This document shows positions 8,320-17,441 of a stretch of DNA of 63,964 bases, in pieces; within the stretch, counting starts at the first letter, position 1; the number at the start of each line of letters is the position of its first letter. Made by a program: the position numbers and the translations under genes. The stretch is from DATATB01 sp036268995. GTDB taxonomy: Bacteria > Planctomycetota > Planctomycetia > Pirellulales > PNKZ01. The notes beneath the pieces were generated by a model. The model did not search any database. It was not told the DNA's origin and was given only the letters and a program-made list of their open reading frames with translations. The stretch is taken from NCBI GenBank assembly GCA_036268995.1, contig DATATB010000150.1, positions 1-63,964 on the forward strand, in the 5' to 3' direction.

Positions 8320-8922
8320 CGCCGCCGGCGGTTTTTCTTGCACCATGCGGCTGATTTGTTTGAACTCGGGTGTGCCGGCCACGCGGCACCATTCGAATAA
8401 AGCCGCTTCGGTCGTGGTGAGCGTGACGCCGGCCGAATCCATCCGCCGCAGCGCGGTTTCGGAATCGACCGTGTAGCGGCTGCCGGTGGCATCCACGGCG
8501 ACGTAGGTCCGAAAGCCGTGCGCCAGCAGATCGAGCACCGTCTGCTGCACGCAAACGTGGGTTTCGATGCCGACGACCAGCACTTTGAAAATGCCCTGCG
8601 CCAGCCAATCGGCAAACAGGTCGCCGCAGACGCCGCAACTGAACGCGAGCTTATCACGCGGCGGCGGCAGTCGGGCGGCAAGCTCTTCGACCGTGCCGCC
8701 AAGACCTTTGGGGTATTGCTCGGTGGCCGCGGTGCGGACGCCCAGAATTTTGGCCCCATCCAGCAGCCGGCGAATGTTCCACACGATGCGCTCGTGCCCG
8801 GCAATCAGATTAACCAATTTGGTTTGCACGTCGACCACCAGCAAGGCGGTGTCGTGTACCGACATCAATTCGGGGCTGCGCGGCAGCGGGGCGGCAGCGG
8901 CTTGTGCATCGTCGGGGCTCAT
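8305..8922 (-). CDS. Isochorismatase-family cysteine hydrolase
   Basis: A 205-residue protein of the isochorismatase/nicotinamidase fold. The catalytic triad is visible as D31 in LLVVDVQTKL, K91 in PPRDKLAFSC and C124 in VVGIETHVCVQQTVLDLL. The neighbourhood VGIETHVCV is typical of the YcaC-like subgroup, so the substrate is uncertain. An alternative start is M20 (MSVHDTALLVVD), which would remove a Pro/Ala-rich lead. The C-terminal AANDER comes from the heptamer repeat rather than from the conserved fold. Confidence 0.88.
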   Translation of the reverse strand: MSPDDAQAAAAPLPRSPELMSVHDTALLVVDVQTKLVNLIAGHERIVWNIRRLLDGAKILGVRTAATEQYPKGLGGTVEELAARLPPPRDKLAFSCGVCGDLFADWLAQGIFKVLVVGIETHVCVQQTVLDLLAHGFRTYVAVDATGSRYTVDSETALRRMDSAGVTLTTTEAALFEWCRVAGTPEFKQISRMVQEKPPAANDER

Positions 8923-9073
8923 GCCGGCTTAGCATAGCCGATCGGCGCGCGGGTGCGAAAGTGTTGAGGATCGGTCGGCCCCTAGTGCGGGTGGCAGATT
9001 TTGGGCACAATGCGCTACAGAGCCGGCCGAGCGGCATCGCAGAATCCCATCACTCGTTTTTCCAGTTGGCGCC

Positions 9074-9616
9074 ATGAAGGTTCGTGCGACCACCATTTTG
9101 AGCGTGCGGCACCAGGGCCGCGTGGCCTTGGGCGGCGATGGCCAGGTGTCGCTGGGCAATTCGATCATGAAGGCCGACGCCAACAAGATCCGCCGCCTGC
9201 TGGATGGCAAGGTCCTCACCGGGTTCGCCGGCTCGACCGCCGATGCTTTTGCACTGCTGGAGCGCTTCGAGGGCAAGCTGAAGGACTATCCCGGCAACAC
9301 GCTGCGAGCAGCCACCGAGCTGGCCAAGGACTGGCGCACGGATCGGCTGCTGCGGCGGCTCGAAGCCTTGCTCGTGGTGGTCGACGCCCGCAACACGCTG
9401 CTCATCAGCGGCACGGGCGACGTGATTCAGCCAACCGACGGCGTGCTGGGCATCGGCTCGGGTGGCAACTACGCTGTGGCGGCGGCCCGGGCTCTGTTGG
9501 CTCATTCCACGCTGAGCGCGAGCGACATTGTGCGCGCGTCGCTGGAGATCGCGGCCGGCATCGACGTCTTCACCAACCAGCACATCAGCGTGGAGGACAT
9601 GGCGTGCGCGACCTGA
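9074..9616 (+). CDS. hslV: ATP-dependent protease subunit HslV
   Basis: A 180-residue peptidase subunit of the HslUV (ClpQY) complex. A short propeptide MKVRA is cut to expose the catalytic Thr of TTILSVRHQG. Further blocks are VALGGDGQVSLG, MKADANKIRRL, GFAGSTADAFALLERFE, NTLRAATELAKDWRTDR, GVLGIGSGGNYAVAAARAL and the C-terminal ASLEIAAGIDVFTNQHISVE. Length is normal. It overlaps hslU by 13 nt, so the two are translationally coupled. Confidence 0.97.
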   Translation: MKVRATTILSVRHQGRVALGGDGQVSLGNSIMKADANKIRRLLDGKVLTGFAGSTADAFALLERFEGKLKDYPGNTLRAATELAKDWRTDRLLRRLEALLVVVDARNTLLISGTGDVIQPTDGVLGIGSGGNYAVAAARALLAHSTLSASDIVRASLEIAAGIDVFTNQHISVEDMACAT

Positions 9617-10938
9617 CTCCACGGCAGATCGTGGCCGAACTGGATCGGCATATCGTCGGCCAGGCCGATGCCAAGCGCGCGGTGGCCATCGCCATTCGCA
9701 ACCGTTTCCGGCGGCAAAAGCTGCCGGATGAATTGCGCACCGAAATCGCGCCCAAGAACATTTTGATGATCGGTCCCACGGGCGTGGGCAAGACCGAGAT
9801 CGCCCGGCGGTTGGCCAAGCTCACCGGCGCGCCGTTCATCAAGGTGGAAGCCACGAAGTACACCGAGGTGGGCTACTACGGACGCGACGTCGAGAGCATG
9901 GTGCGCGAGCTGGTGGAAAACGCGCTGGGCCTGGTGCGAGAGTCCGAGCGGCAGCAGATTGCCGCCGAAGCCGAGCGCCGGGCCGAAGATCGGCTGCTCG
10001 ACCTGTTGGCCCCGCCGCCGGCCGCGGCGTCGGCCGACGAAGATGCACAGCAGATTGAAGAGCGACACGGCCGCACCCGCGAAAAGATGCGGGCCCTGCT
10101 GGCGGCCGGAGCGCTGGACGAGCGCCGCGTCGAGCTGACAATCGAACACAAGGCCGTGCCGATGATGCTCTCGGGCATGGGCGTGGAGCAGGTCGATTTC
10201 GATTTGCAGGGGATGTTCGAAAAGATTTTGCCCAAGCACTCGACACGCCGCGACTTGTCTGTGGCCGAAGCCCGCAAGGTGCTGCAAGAGCAGGAAGCCG
10301 AAGCGCTGATTAACCAAGAAAAGGTGACGGCGGCGGCCATCGAGCTGGCCGAGAACCAGGGGATCATCTTCATCGACGAGATGGACAAAATCGTGGCCAG
10401 CGACGGCAAGGGTGCCGACGTCTCGCGCCAGGGCGTGCAGCGCGACCTGTTGCCGATCGTCGAAGGCACGACGGTGCAGACCAAGTACGGCTACGTGCGC
10501 ACCGACCACGTGCTATTCGTGGCGGCGGGGGCCTTCCATCGCGCCAGCCCCAGCGACCTGATGCCCGAGCTGCAAGGCCGGTTTCCCATTCGCGTCGAGC
10601 TCAGCGCGCTGGGCAAAGAGGAATTCGTACGGATCCTCACACAGCCCAAGAACGCGCTCACCAAGCAGTATGCGCACCTGCTGGGGACCGAGGGCGTGGA
10701 GCTATCGTTCACCGACGACGCGATCGAAGCCCTGGCCGATTACGCCTGGCAAGTCAATCAGACGGCGCAAAACATCGGCGCCCGGCGGCTGTACACGATC
10801 ATGGAGCGACTGCTCGAGGAGCTGAGCTTCGACACGCCCGATCGCGGCACCGGCCCGGTAGCCATCGACGGCGACTATGTGCGCAGCCGGCTGGAAAAGG
10901 TGACGCAAGACCAGGATCTCAGCCGGTTCGTGCTGTAA
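9604..10938 (+). CDS. hslU: ATP-dependent protease ATPase subunit HslU
   Basis: A 444-residue AAA+ unfoldase that feeds proteins to HslV. The GTG start at 9604 gives VRDLTPRQIVAELDRHIVGQ, the standard HslU N-terminus. Walker A is GPTGVGKTE (residues 57-65), followed by TKYTEVGYYGRDVESM. Walker B is IIFIDEMDKI, then VQRDLLPIVEG, the ALTKQYAHLLG region and sensor 2 in NIGARRLYTIMERLLEE. The intermediate domain (about residues 110-235) is present. The frame is open upstream inside hslV, but the coupled GTG is the supported start. Confidence 0.97.
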   Translation: MRDLTPRQIVAELDRHIVGQADAKRAVAIAIRNRFRRQKLPDELRTEIAPKNILMIGPTGVGKTEIARRLAKLTGAPFIKVEATKYTEVGYYGRDVESMVRELVENALGLVRESERQQIAAEAERRAEDRLLDLLAPPPAAASADEDAQQIEERHGRTREKMRALLAAGALDERRVELTIEHKAVPMMLSGMGVEQVDFDLQGMFEKILPKHSTRRDLSVAEARKVLQEQEAEALINQEKVTAAAIELAENQGIIFIDEMDKIVASDGKGADVSRQGVQRDLLPIVEGTTVQTKYGYVRTDHVLFVAAGAFHRASPSDLMPELQGRFPIRVELSALGKEEFVRILTQPKNALTKQYAHLLGTEGVELSFTDDAIEALADYAWQVNQTAQNIGARRLYTIMERLLEELSFDTPDRGTGPVAIDGDYVRSRLEKVTQDQDLSRFVL

Positions 10939-10939
10939 G

Positions 10940-11068
10940 GCGGGATTCGGGAGAATCCCCGCGGCGTGTAGCGGAACTCGTGAGAGTTCCGGATCCCCGG
11001 CGAAACCATCGGAAGCCTCACGGCTTCCGCTACGATTCAGGCCCCCACGGACCGCAGGTCCGTGGGCT
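10940..11068. terminator. Four tandem hairpins between convergent genes
   Basis: Four separate hairpins follow one another between hslU and the convergent MFS gene: arms 10942-10948/10953-10959, 10972-10979/10984-10991, 11010-11017/11022-11029, and 11044-11053/11057-11066. None has a T run, so a bidirectional Rho-assisted terminator or mRNA-stabilising block is possible. The third hairpin (CGGAAGCC-TCAC-GGCTTCCG) recurs in similar form at 17124-17143. Confidence 0.65.
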
Positions 11069-11084
11069 TGAGAGTCATCTCGCG

Positions 11085-12452
11085 CTACTCGGGCAGGGGC
11101 TGGTCCTTGGTTTCTTTGGCCCAGATGAGCAGCACGCAGCCGAGCAGAAAAAGCACGCTGAGCGTGGAAGCCGATTGCTCGAGCGAAAAGTCATGGCTCT
11201 GCATCACGCCCTTGATGATTAAAATCGGCGCCGCCAGCAGCCGGCCGCAATTGAAGCAGAAGCCGGCGCCCGTGCCGCGCATGCGCGTGGGAAACAATTC
11301 GGGAAAATACACCGCGTAGCCCGCGTGCATGCCCACGATGAAAAAGCCGAACACCGGCAGGAAACTGCCAATGGCCGTGGCGCCGGAGTGGGCCAGCCCC
11401 AAAAATAAGATCAGTGCGCTGGCCAGACTGCCCAAGTGAAAAAAGAGAAATGCGGCGCGGCGGCCGATGCGTTCGCAGATGGGCCCGAACGACAGCAAGC
11501 CGATCCCGGCGCCGATCGTCTGCAGCAGGAAGCCGCGCATGTCGGCATACTGGGCCTCGTCCTTGGCGGCCGAGAGCACTTCGTCCTTTTCGGCAGCCGA
11601 TGCGTCGGCTGGAATGGTGGCCAACACCTGCTGTTCGGCCGCAGTGCGCATCAACTGCTTGCCGTACATGAACACGCCCCAGTAGGTGGCCAGCCCGACG
11701 GTCGCCAGACCCAGGCCCACGAGCGTATTGCGGATGATCCCGGGAGCGAACAAGTCGCGGATGCGGCCCAGTTGCTGATTCGAATCGCGGTTGCTCTTGG
11801 ATCGCGCTTCGTGCCAGCTCTCGGGTTCGCGGATGCTGTAGCGAACCCAAATGGTGAGCAGGGCGGGCAGCGCGCCGGCGACGTAGACCACGCGCCAGCC
11901 GAATTGCGGAATCAACATGCCGGCGCCCACGCCCATCAGTCCGCCCAGCACGCTCGAGCCGTGAAAGATGCCCAGCGAGCGGGCCCGAGCGCGCGGCGGA
12001 AAGACTTCGGCCACCAGCGCGCTGGCGACGGCCCATTCGCCTCCCACGCCCATGGCAACCAGGAACCGCGTAACAGCCAACTGCTGCCAGTTCGTGGCGG
12101 CGGCCGAAATGAACGTGAACAGCGAGTACATCAGGATCGTGTAGATCATCGTCTTGGAGCGCCCGATGCGATCGCTGAGCATGCCGAAGACGATGCCGCC
12201 CAGCGATCCGCCGCACAGAAACGCGGCCAGGATCACGTGGGCTTGAAAGGCCCGCGCGCCTTCCGATGACGCGGGAGCCAGGTCGAGCAGGGCGACATGC
12301 TCGCTGGCCGGAAAGATCTGCCCTTCGAACGTGTCGAAGATCCAGCCTAGCGAGGCGATCAGCAGCACGAGCCACTGGTACGGCGTGACCTCGGCATACC
12401 AGGGGCGCTCGGTCCCCGTCTGGGCAGCCGGCAAGTCGGTTTGAAGGGACAT
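11085..12452 (-). CDS. MFS transporter
   Basis: About 455 residues with twelve expected membrane helices. MFS signatures are visible: DRIGRSKT in the loop between helices 2 and 3, FLVAMGVGGEWAVASALVAEVFP, and GAGMLIPQFGWRVVYVAGALPAL. A second-half loop reads ICERIGRRAAFLF and late helices read YFPELFPTRMRGTGAGFCFN. These resemble the metabolite:H+ symporter or sialate/aromatic acid branch. The substrate cannot be named. A long insertion between the halves (about residues 215-300, including ATIPADASAAEKDEV) is unusual. I chose MSLQTD as the start; an in-frame ATG lies 6 codons upstream. Confidence 0.88.
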   Translation of the reverse strand: MSLQTDLPAAQTGTERPWYAEVTPYQWLVLLIASLGWIFDTFEGQIFPASEHVALLDLAPASSEGARAFQAHVILAAFLCGGSLGGIVFGMLSDRIGRSKTMIYTILMYSLFTFISAAATNWQQLAVTRFLVAMGVGGEWAVASALVAEVFPPRARARSLGIFHGSSVLGGLMGVGAGMLIPQFGWRVVYVAGALPALLTIWVRYSIREPESWHEARSKSNRDSNQQLGRIRDLFAPGIIRNTLVGLGLATVGLATYWGVFMYGKQLMRTAAEQQVLATIPADASAAEKDEVLSAAKDEAQYADMRGFLLQTIGAGIGLLSFGPICERIGRRAAFLFFHLGSLASALILFLGLAHSGATAIGSFLPVFGFFIVGMHAGYAVYFPELFPTRMRGTGAGFCFNCGRLLAAPILIIKGVMQSHDFSLEQSASTLSVLFLLGCVLLIWAKETKDQPLPE

Positions 12453-12491
12453 GCGAGTAGCGCGGCGCAAGCACCGCGGCCAAACGAGCGG

Positions 12492-13916
12492 TTAGACCAG
12501 CGGCGTAACACCGGGAACGGCGATTTCGGCCTTGGGCGCCGGCCCCCATTCGTACTTTGCCGGCGACAGGTTCTCTTTCGACGCTTGAGCCTGCTGCCAA
12601 CTCAGCTTCTTGCCGGAGTAGCTGGCCAGGCGGCCCATGATAGCCAGCAGTGTGCTGCCGCACATGAAGTCGCCGTCGTTGACGATTTTGCCCGACCGCA
12701 GGGCGGCGTACATTTCGTCGTGCTCGGTCTGGTGCATGACGTTCTTCGGCCCGCGATAACGCCACAACTTTTCGCCGCTGCGGCTGGTGATCTTGCCGTC
12801 TTCGATGTTGCAAATACCCTTGGTGCCCAGCACGCGGCTGGACACGTTGCTGGTGGTACCCGGCTGTTGCCGGCAGTTGAAATAGCACGGAATGCCGCCG
12901 GGATATTCGTACGTTACCGAGTGATGATCAAAGATACTGGCGTCGCCATAGAGCGCTTGATCGACTGCGGATGTGACCTTCGAGGTTGCGCTATCGGAAC
13001 CGCCGGTCGACTTGCGAGCGCCGCGGGCGATGGCCTCCGCGTCGGCGAGGATGCTGCGCGGATCCCCGAAACGGGCTTGCAGCCCGCCCAGCGACACGGC
13101 CGATACCGGCGGCTTGTCGTGCAGGGCCCAGGCGATCTTGTCGATGCTGTGCACCGCCTGCTCGACGATATGGTCTCCCGACAGCCAAGTGAACCAGTAC
13201 CAGTTGCGCATCTGCCATTCCATGTCGCTCCAGCCCGACTCGCGGACCATCGGCCAAGCCTTTCCGGGCAGCGACGCGTTGTAGGTGGCCTCGAGGGCCA
13301 CGATCTCGCCGACCGCGCCGTCATGAATCTGTTGGATCGAAGCGCGAGCCACGTTGCTATAGCGCCAGCACAGGCCGGAGACGACGGCCGTGCTGTTGCG
13401 CTTGGCCAGCGCGCAAGCTTCGAGCACCTTCTGCACGCCGAGGGCATCGACGGCCACCGGCTTTTCGGCAAATACGTGCTTGCCGGCTTCGACGGCCGCG
13501 GCCAGATGCTGCGGCCGGAAATGCGGCGGCGAGGCCAACAGCACGATGTCCACGTCGCTGGCAATCACTTGCTTGTAAGCATCGAACCCGACGAAACAGT
13601 GGTCGTCGTTGACTTCGACCCGGTCGCCGATCTTGTCATGCTGCTTGAGCAGCGAGCGGCTGCGCTGCAATTGGTCGGAGAAGGCATCGCCTAGGGCAAC
13701 CAGCTTCGTGTTCTTATCGGCCAGCAGCGCCTGAGCGGCCGCACCGTTGCCGCGTCCGCCGCAGCCGATCAGCCCGATGCGCAGCACGTCGCCGCCGGCG
13801 GCATGCGCGCTGCGCGCGAGCGCCAGGACGTTGCCGGTGGCCACTCCGAGGGTCGATTTCTTGAGAAACGAGCGGCGGCCGGAAACATCGGCAGACAAAC
13901 GACGAGGCGAGCTCAT
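12492..13916 (-). CDS. Secreted Gfo/Idh/MocA-family oxidoreductase
   Basis: A 474-residue protein with a Tat-type N-terminus (SGRRSFLKKSTLGVATGNVLA) and an AHA-A cleavage site. The NAD-binding fold follows: VLRIGLIGCGGRGNGAA. The family motif AEKPVAVDALGVQKVLEA holds the usual EKP, and a long second domain includes SGDHIVEQAVHSIDKIAW. This secreted subgroup is strongly expanded in planctomycetes and acts on sugars or unknown substrates. The chosen ATG (13914-13916) has GGAG about 9 nt upstream; a further in-frame ATG at 13937 lacks one. Confidence 0.9.
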   Translation of the reverse strand: MSSPRRLSADVSGRRSFLKKSTLGVATGNVLALARSAHAAGGDVLRIGLIGCGGRGNGAAAQALLADKNTKLVALGDAFSDQLQRSRSLLKQHDKIGDRVEVNDDHCFVGFDAYKQVIASDVDIVLLASPPHFRPQHLAAAVEAGKHVFAEKPVAVDALGVQKVLEACALAKRNSTAVVSGLCWRYSNVARASIQQIHDGAVGEIVALEATYNASLPGKAWPMVRESGWSDMEWQMRNWYWFTWLSGDHIVEQAVHSIDKIAWALHDKPPVSAVSLGGLQARFGDPRSILADAEAIARGARKSTGGSDSATSKVTSAVDQALYGDASIFDHHSVTYEYPGGIPCYFNCRQQPGTTSNVSSRVLGTKGICNIEDGKITSRSGEKLWRYRGPKNVMHQTEHDEMYAALRSGKIVNDGDFMCGSTLLAIMGRLASYSGKKLSWQQAQASKENLSPAKYEWGPAPKAEIAVPGVTPLV

Positions 13917-14217
13917 AGCGAGTTTCTCCGGATTCATAGTGCTGCGACAGGCGGGGCGCAAAGCTTGCAGGGCGGGAGTAAGGAAGCGGTTTGTGGGCAC
14001 CGGTGGCACGAAGAACGCACACGTTGCTCGATAAGAACAGCGCGCGGTCCTATTGGCCGCCCAGCGCTCGGATGGCGTGCTCCCTATCATCCAGCATCGC
14101 CGGCGCGATGTCAAAGCTTTCCTGTGCAGCGGGCCAGCGCAAGAAATGGCACCCGGCCGAGCCCGCCCAGCGTGTTCGACCCAACGACAGCATGGCCGCC
14201 TGGCGGCCGCGGGGCGC
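13917..14217. other. 300-nt spacer with no gene seen
   Basis: The spacer between two minus-strand genes. I find no plausible coding sequence. A GC-rich hairpin-forming stretch (GGCCGCC and GGCGGCC, about 14188-14205) lies just past the stop of the Gly/Tyr-rich gene and may act as its terminator. Confidence 0.4.
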
Positions 14218-14574
14218 TTAGCGGCCTCGAATTAAACCGCCGCCGCCGAGATTGATCCCAGAGCTGCCGTAGTAGCCGCCGAGATAGCCGTTGCCCATTC
14301 CGGTGTAACCGTTGTAGCCGCCGTTGTAGCCGGTGAAGCCGCCCGTGCCGCCGTATCCGCCGGTGCCACTGTAGCCGCTGTACCAGGGCGAACTGCTGTA
14401 ATTCCAGCCTTGGTAGCCGGGATATCCGCCGTACCCGCCGTAGTAGGAACTGTAGTCGGGATAGGCCGCGTAATAGCCCGGGTAGCCGTAATAGTAATAG
14501 CCTTGGGCGGAAGCTGTGACCGCAGCACCGAAAACCAGCGCCGTGGCAATCAGGATGGTTCGCGCGCAACGCAT
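14218..14574 (-). CDS. Secreted Gly/Tyr-rich low-complexity protein
   Basis: A 118-residue protein with a clear signal peptide (MRCARTILIATALVFGAAVTASAQ). The mature part consists almost only of Gly, Tyr, Ser, Asn and Pro in short repeats such as YYGGYGGYPGYQG, GYGGTGGFTGYNG and NGYTGMGNGYLGG. It has no catalytic motif. Such proteins are typical small exported proteins of planctomycetes and may be structural or adhesive at the cell surface; this role is inference. It has its own stop and short leader and is divergent from the PDZ gene. Confidence 0.75.
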   Translation of the reverse strand: MRCARTILIATALVFGAAVTASAQGYYYYGYPGYYAAYPDYSSYYGGYGGYPGYQGWNYSSSPWYSGYSGTGGYGGTGGFTGYNGGYNGYTGMGNGYLGGYYGSSGINLGGGGLIRGR

Positions 14575-14767
14575 GATTCAGCTCCTTTTGATATTTGCGC
14601 AGTCGTGGAAGCGGCGCGCGTGTACGTGCAGTCGGCGTGCCAGACAGCCGCAAGTTTAAAGTCGGCGGCATTCGGGAGGCCGTGGATTTCGTGCGTTCGG
14701 AATGCCATTCGCTCACCTTCGAACAGGTTCAACCCGAACGTACTTAGCTTCCTGGAGTTTAACCGCC

Positions 14768-15484
14768 ATGAAACGACTCGCCTCGCTACTGTCTGTGGGG
14801 TTTTTCTTGGCGGCATTTTCGGCGGCGCTCGCGCAGCAGGCACCGGCGCATGCACAGCAGACTTATGTGCCGCCGCAGACCATTGGGCCGCCCAACGCCG
14901 CATTGAATCGGCAGCCGGAGCAGGAAATCGTTTACCTCGGTCACGAGCAGGCGCGGCTGGGCGTAACTCTGGCTGATGACGAGAAGGGGCACGTGTGGAT
15001 CCGCACGATCATTGCCGGCAGCCCGGCCGATCGGGCTCACCTGCGGCCCGGTGACCAGATCGTGGCCATGAACGAATCGACCATCCACCACTACGCCGAC
15101 GCCGTGCGATTCATCAACGGCCGGCATCCCGATGAGGAAATCACGATTGCCATCAATCGCGATGGCACGCCCGGCGGCGTGACGGCCGTGCTGGGCTGGG
15201 CACGCGGCATGCAATCCAACACCCTCACGGTGCCCTCCGGCAGTATTCAGTTTAAAGTGGTCAAGCCGGGACACACGTACAATCCCGAGTACGTCTATCC
15301 GAACAAGCCGGGCGAATACACACAGCCCTGGGCCTATGGCCACTTGGGCACCGGCCAAAACACGGGGGTGCCGATTCGCACTGGGCCGCCAGAGCCGGGC
15401 GTGAACACCACGGAAGCCATCGGAAACGACGTTGGCGGTACCGTGGGGCGCGGAGCGGGCCAACCCGGCCAGCCGAACGACTGA
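14768..15484 (+). CDS. Secreted PDZ-domain protein
   Basis: A 238-residue protein with signal peptide MKRLASLLSVGFFLAAFSAALA. A single PDZ domain spans about residues 55-135: ARLGVTLADDEKGHVWIRTI, then the binding-groove turn SPADRAHLRPGDQIVAMNES and EEITIAINRDG. The C-terminal 90 residues are Pro/Gly-rich and disordered-looking. No protease domain is present, so it likely acts as a periplasmic binding or scaffold protein. The frame is open upstream, but MKRLAS gives the only signal peptide. Confidence 0.82.
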   Translation: MKRLASLLSVGFFLAAFSAALAQQAPAHAQQTYVPPQTIGPPNAALNRQPEQEIVYLGHEQARLGVTLADDEKGHVWIRTIIAGSPADRAHLRPGDQIVAMNESTIHHYADAVRFINGRHPDEEITIAINRDGTPGGVTAVLGWARGMQSNTLTVPSGSIQFKVVKPGHTYNPEYVYPNKPGEYTQPWAYGHLGTGQNTGVPIRTGPPEPGVNTTEAIGNDVGGTVGRGAGQPGQPND

Positions 15485-15512
15485 GCCCCCGGGCGCGATC
15501 ACGCTATTCGTT

Positions 15513-16055
15513 TCATGCCTCTGACTGCCGGGCATGCAGCGCGGCATGCTCGGCATCTTCCTGCGGACGGTTATCGCGTCCGCGCTGGTGCGACAGTTCG
15601 ATGCGGTCGACGAATTTTACATTCGCGCATTCATCCACATCGGTGGTACGGCAGGCGGCAAAGTCGGGAATCAGAAAGCGAATCGGTCCGCCCGCGCTGG
15701 CCGGCAGCGGAGCGCCGCCTAGACGATAAATGAGCAAACCGCGATCGCGCACGGCCGCCAGCGGCACGCTGGCGTGAAAATCGTCCCGGCTGGCGTGCAA
15801 AGTCAGCCAACCTGCTCCCGGCAACACGCCGGCCATCTCTAAGATCGCCGACAGGGTTACCGCATCGCCGCTGCGCTTCGGATCGAAACGGCTGACGTCG
15901 GGCCTCTGAGCGTGCTCGGGCAGGGCCGCCAACTCGGCAAACGACAGGCTCAGCCTGGTTTTCACTTCGCCTTCGACCGTCAGCATGGCTTCGGCTTGCA
16001 AAGGGTATCGCACTTCGGGCAGAGATCGGCAATTGCCGTGCGCATCATACCGCAT
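15513..16055 (-). CDS. Sulfite-oxidase-type molybdopterin-binding protein, short
   Basis: About 180 residues resembling the molybdopterin-binding fold of sulfite oxidase-like proteins: LTVEGEVKTRLSLSFAELAALP, ILEMAGVLPGAGWLTLHAS, GLLIYRLGGAPLPASAGGPIR, LIPDF and CANVKFVDRIEL. The order fits the family, although the protein is shorter than catalytic members. The Cys that usually binds molybdenum is not evident before ILEMAG, so it may bind or structurally use the fold without catalysis. The start is uncertain; further ATGs lie up- and downstream. It is divergent from the transglutaminase/TPR gene. Confidence 0.7.
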   Translation of the reverse strand: MRYDAHGNCRSLPEVRYPLQAEAMLTVEGEVKTRLSLSFAELAALPEHAQRPDVSRFDPKRSGDAVTLSAILEMAGVLPGAGWLTLHASRDDFHASVPLAAVRDRGLLIYRLGGAPLPASAGGPIRFLIPDFAACRTTDVDECANVKFVDRIELSHQRGRDNRPQEDAEHAALHARQSEA

Positions 16056-16108
16056 CGCTCGACTGATGTTGAAGCAGTGGCTTTTTTGCAACCTATCCTT
16101 AAACGAGG

Positions 16109-17068
16109 ATGACGAGACATCCAAATCTAAGGAAGCAAGCGCATTCCATGTCCAGCTGCCGATGGCGATCGTTGTGCTGCGGCTGGCTAGTTATCGGCTG
16201 GCTCGTCGCGGCGTGCAATGCGCTCGATGCACAGGACCGCGAATCCACGGCGTCGGCGGCGCTCCCAATCGATTTGCACCGTCTGGCCGAATGGCTGCGG
16301 CGATCGCCGGCCGAAGAAACCACTGCCGCCGGTACGGCTGATCGAAATACGCTCCCGGGCGGCGTGTTGCAAGCGGCGCTGGCGGCCGAAGGCATCGAGG
16401 CGGCACAGGCAAATCTGTATGCCCGCCGCATCGACGCTTGGGTCGATGAACTCGACGGCCTGTCTGACGATCCGTTGGCACGCGCCACCGCGGCACTTGC
16501 GCTGCTACACCGGCGCGTACTGAAACACTACGACGCCCGGGCCAGCAGCGTGGCGGGCGCACTAGACGAAGGGCGGTACAACTGCCTGGGATCGGTGATC
16601 CTGTTCGCGGCTTTGGCCGAGCGGCTGGACTTGCCGTGCCAGGCGGTCGAACGGCCCGGCCACGTGCTCATGCGGCTGAAGGTCGAGGGCCACTCAATCG
16701 ATCTCGAAACAACCACGGCGCAAGGCGTCGATTTGCCGCAAACTCCCGCGGACGCAGTGTCGGCTGAGCGAGTGCTATCGCATCGGGCCTTGTTGGCGCT
16801 GGTGTATTTCAACCGCGGCTGCGACTTGCTCGAACGGCGCGCGTTTCGCGCCGCGCTCGTTGCCAATCTCAGGGCGCTCGAGTTTGATCCTGACAATGCG
16901 CGGGCCCGGAATAATCTGCTGGCCGCCTGGAACAACTGGGCCTTGGCATTGGCCAGGCAAGGCGAGCGGCGGGCGGCCACGGAGCTGCTGACATTGGGCT
17001 TGGAATGGGCGCCGGCATATCGGCTGTTTGCCGACAACCTGCAGGCGATCGGCACGCTCGCGCCGTAG
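16109..17068 (+). CDS. Exported transglutaminase-like/TPR protein (SirB1-type)
   Basis: A 319-residue protein. A hydrophobic segment LCCGWLVIGWLVAACNALDA near the start resembles a signal peptide, possibly a lipobox. Residues 100-230 carry a transglutaminase-like region with the putative catalytic Cys in EGRYNCLGSVILFAALAERL and the His in ERPGHVLMRLKVEG. The C-terminal 100 residues form TPR-like helices (YFNRGCDLLERRAFRAALVA, ALEFDPDNARARNNLLAAW). This combination resembles SirB1/YchA-type proteins. An internal ATG at 16148 (MSSCRW) is an alternative start. Confidence 0.72.
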   Translation: MTRHPNLRKQAHSMSSCRWRSLCCGWLVIGWLVAACNALDAQDRESTASAALPIDLHRLAEWLRRSPAEETTAAGTADRNTLPGGVLQAALAAEGIEAAQANLYARRIDAWVDELDGLSDDPLARATAALALLHRRVLKHYDARASSVAGALDEGRYNCLGSVILFAALAERLDLPCQAVERPGHVLMRLKVEGHSIDLETTTAQGVDLPQTPADAVSAERVLSHRALLALVYFNRGCDLLERRAFRAALVANLRALEFDPDNARARNNLLAAWNNWALALARQGERRAATELLTLGLEWAPAYRLFADNLQAIGTLAP

Positions 17069-17441
17069 TCGGGCGGATCGTAACGAACATCGCGAGACTT
17101 CCGACGGCCCACTGGAGCCGCTTCGGAATTCTCACGACTTCCGCTACCCCCCGTAGTGCCGCTGACGGTCGGTTTTGACGGGCGTGAAATTTGACCCGGC
17201 GACCATTGTGACGTAGAGATCCTATGCGGTTGCTCGCCGATGGCGCGCGGCCGCCGGGCACCCCCAGGCGGCTCGAACCGGAGTCCGCGGAGGGGGGTCT
17301 GCCGGCATCGCGTGGTCTATTTGCCATTCGGCAATCGCTGCGGTGCTGAGTCTGCGCCCGGTGACATCGGATGCGGGGTTCCGCACAACTCAATCGATTT
17401 CTATAGCCCACGTTTCGTAGCGCCACCGCGCAGGAGTGCCG
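17069..17441. other. Spacer with one repeat hairpin, no gene seen
   Basis: About 370 nt without a supported gene. A hairpin at 17124-17143 (CGGAA-N10-TTCCG, followed by CTAC) matches the third hairpin at 11010-11029. The remainder is probably the leader of the PilZ-like gene; I see no strong promoter in it. Confidence 0.5.

Noticed and set aside
9001..9603. Open frame upstream of hslU running through hslV
   Set aside because: It reads hslV in another frame; HslU starts properly at the coupled GTG at 9604.
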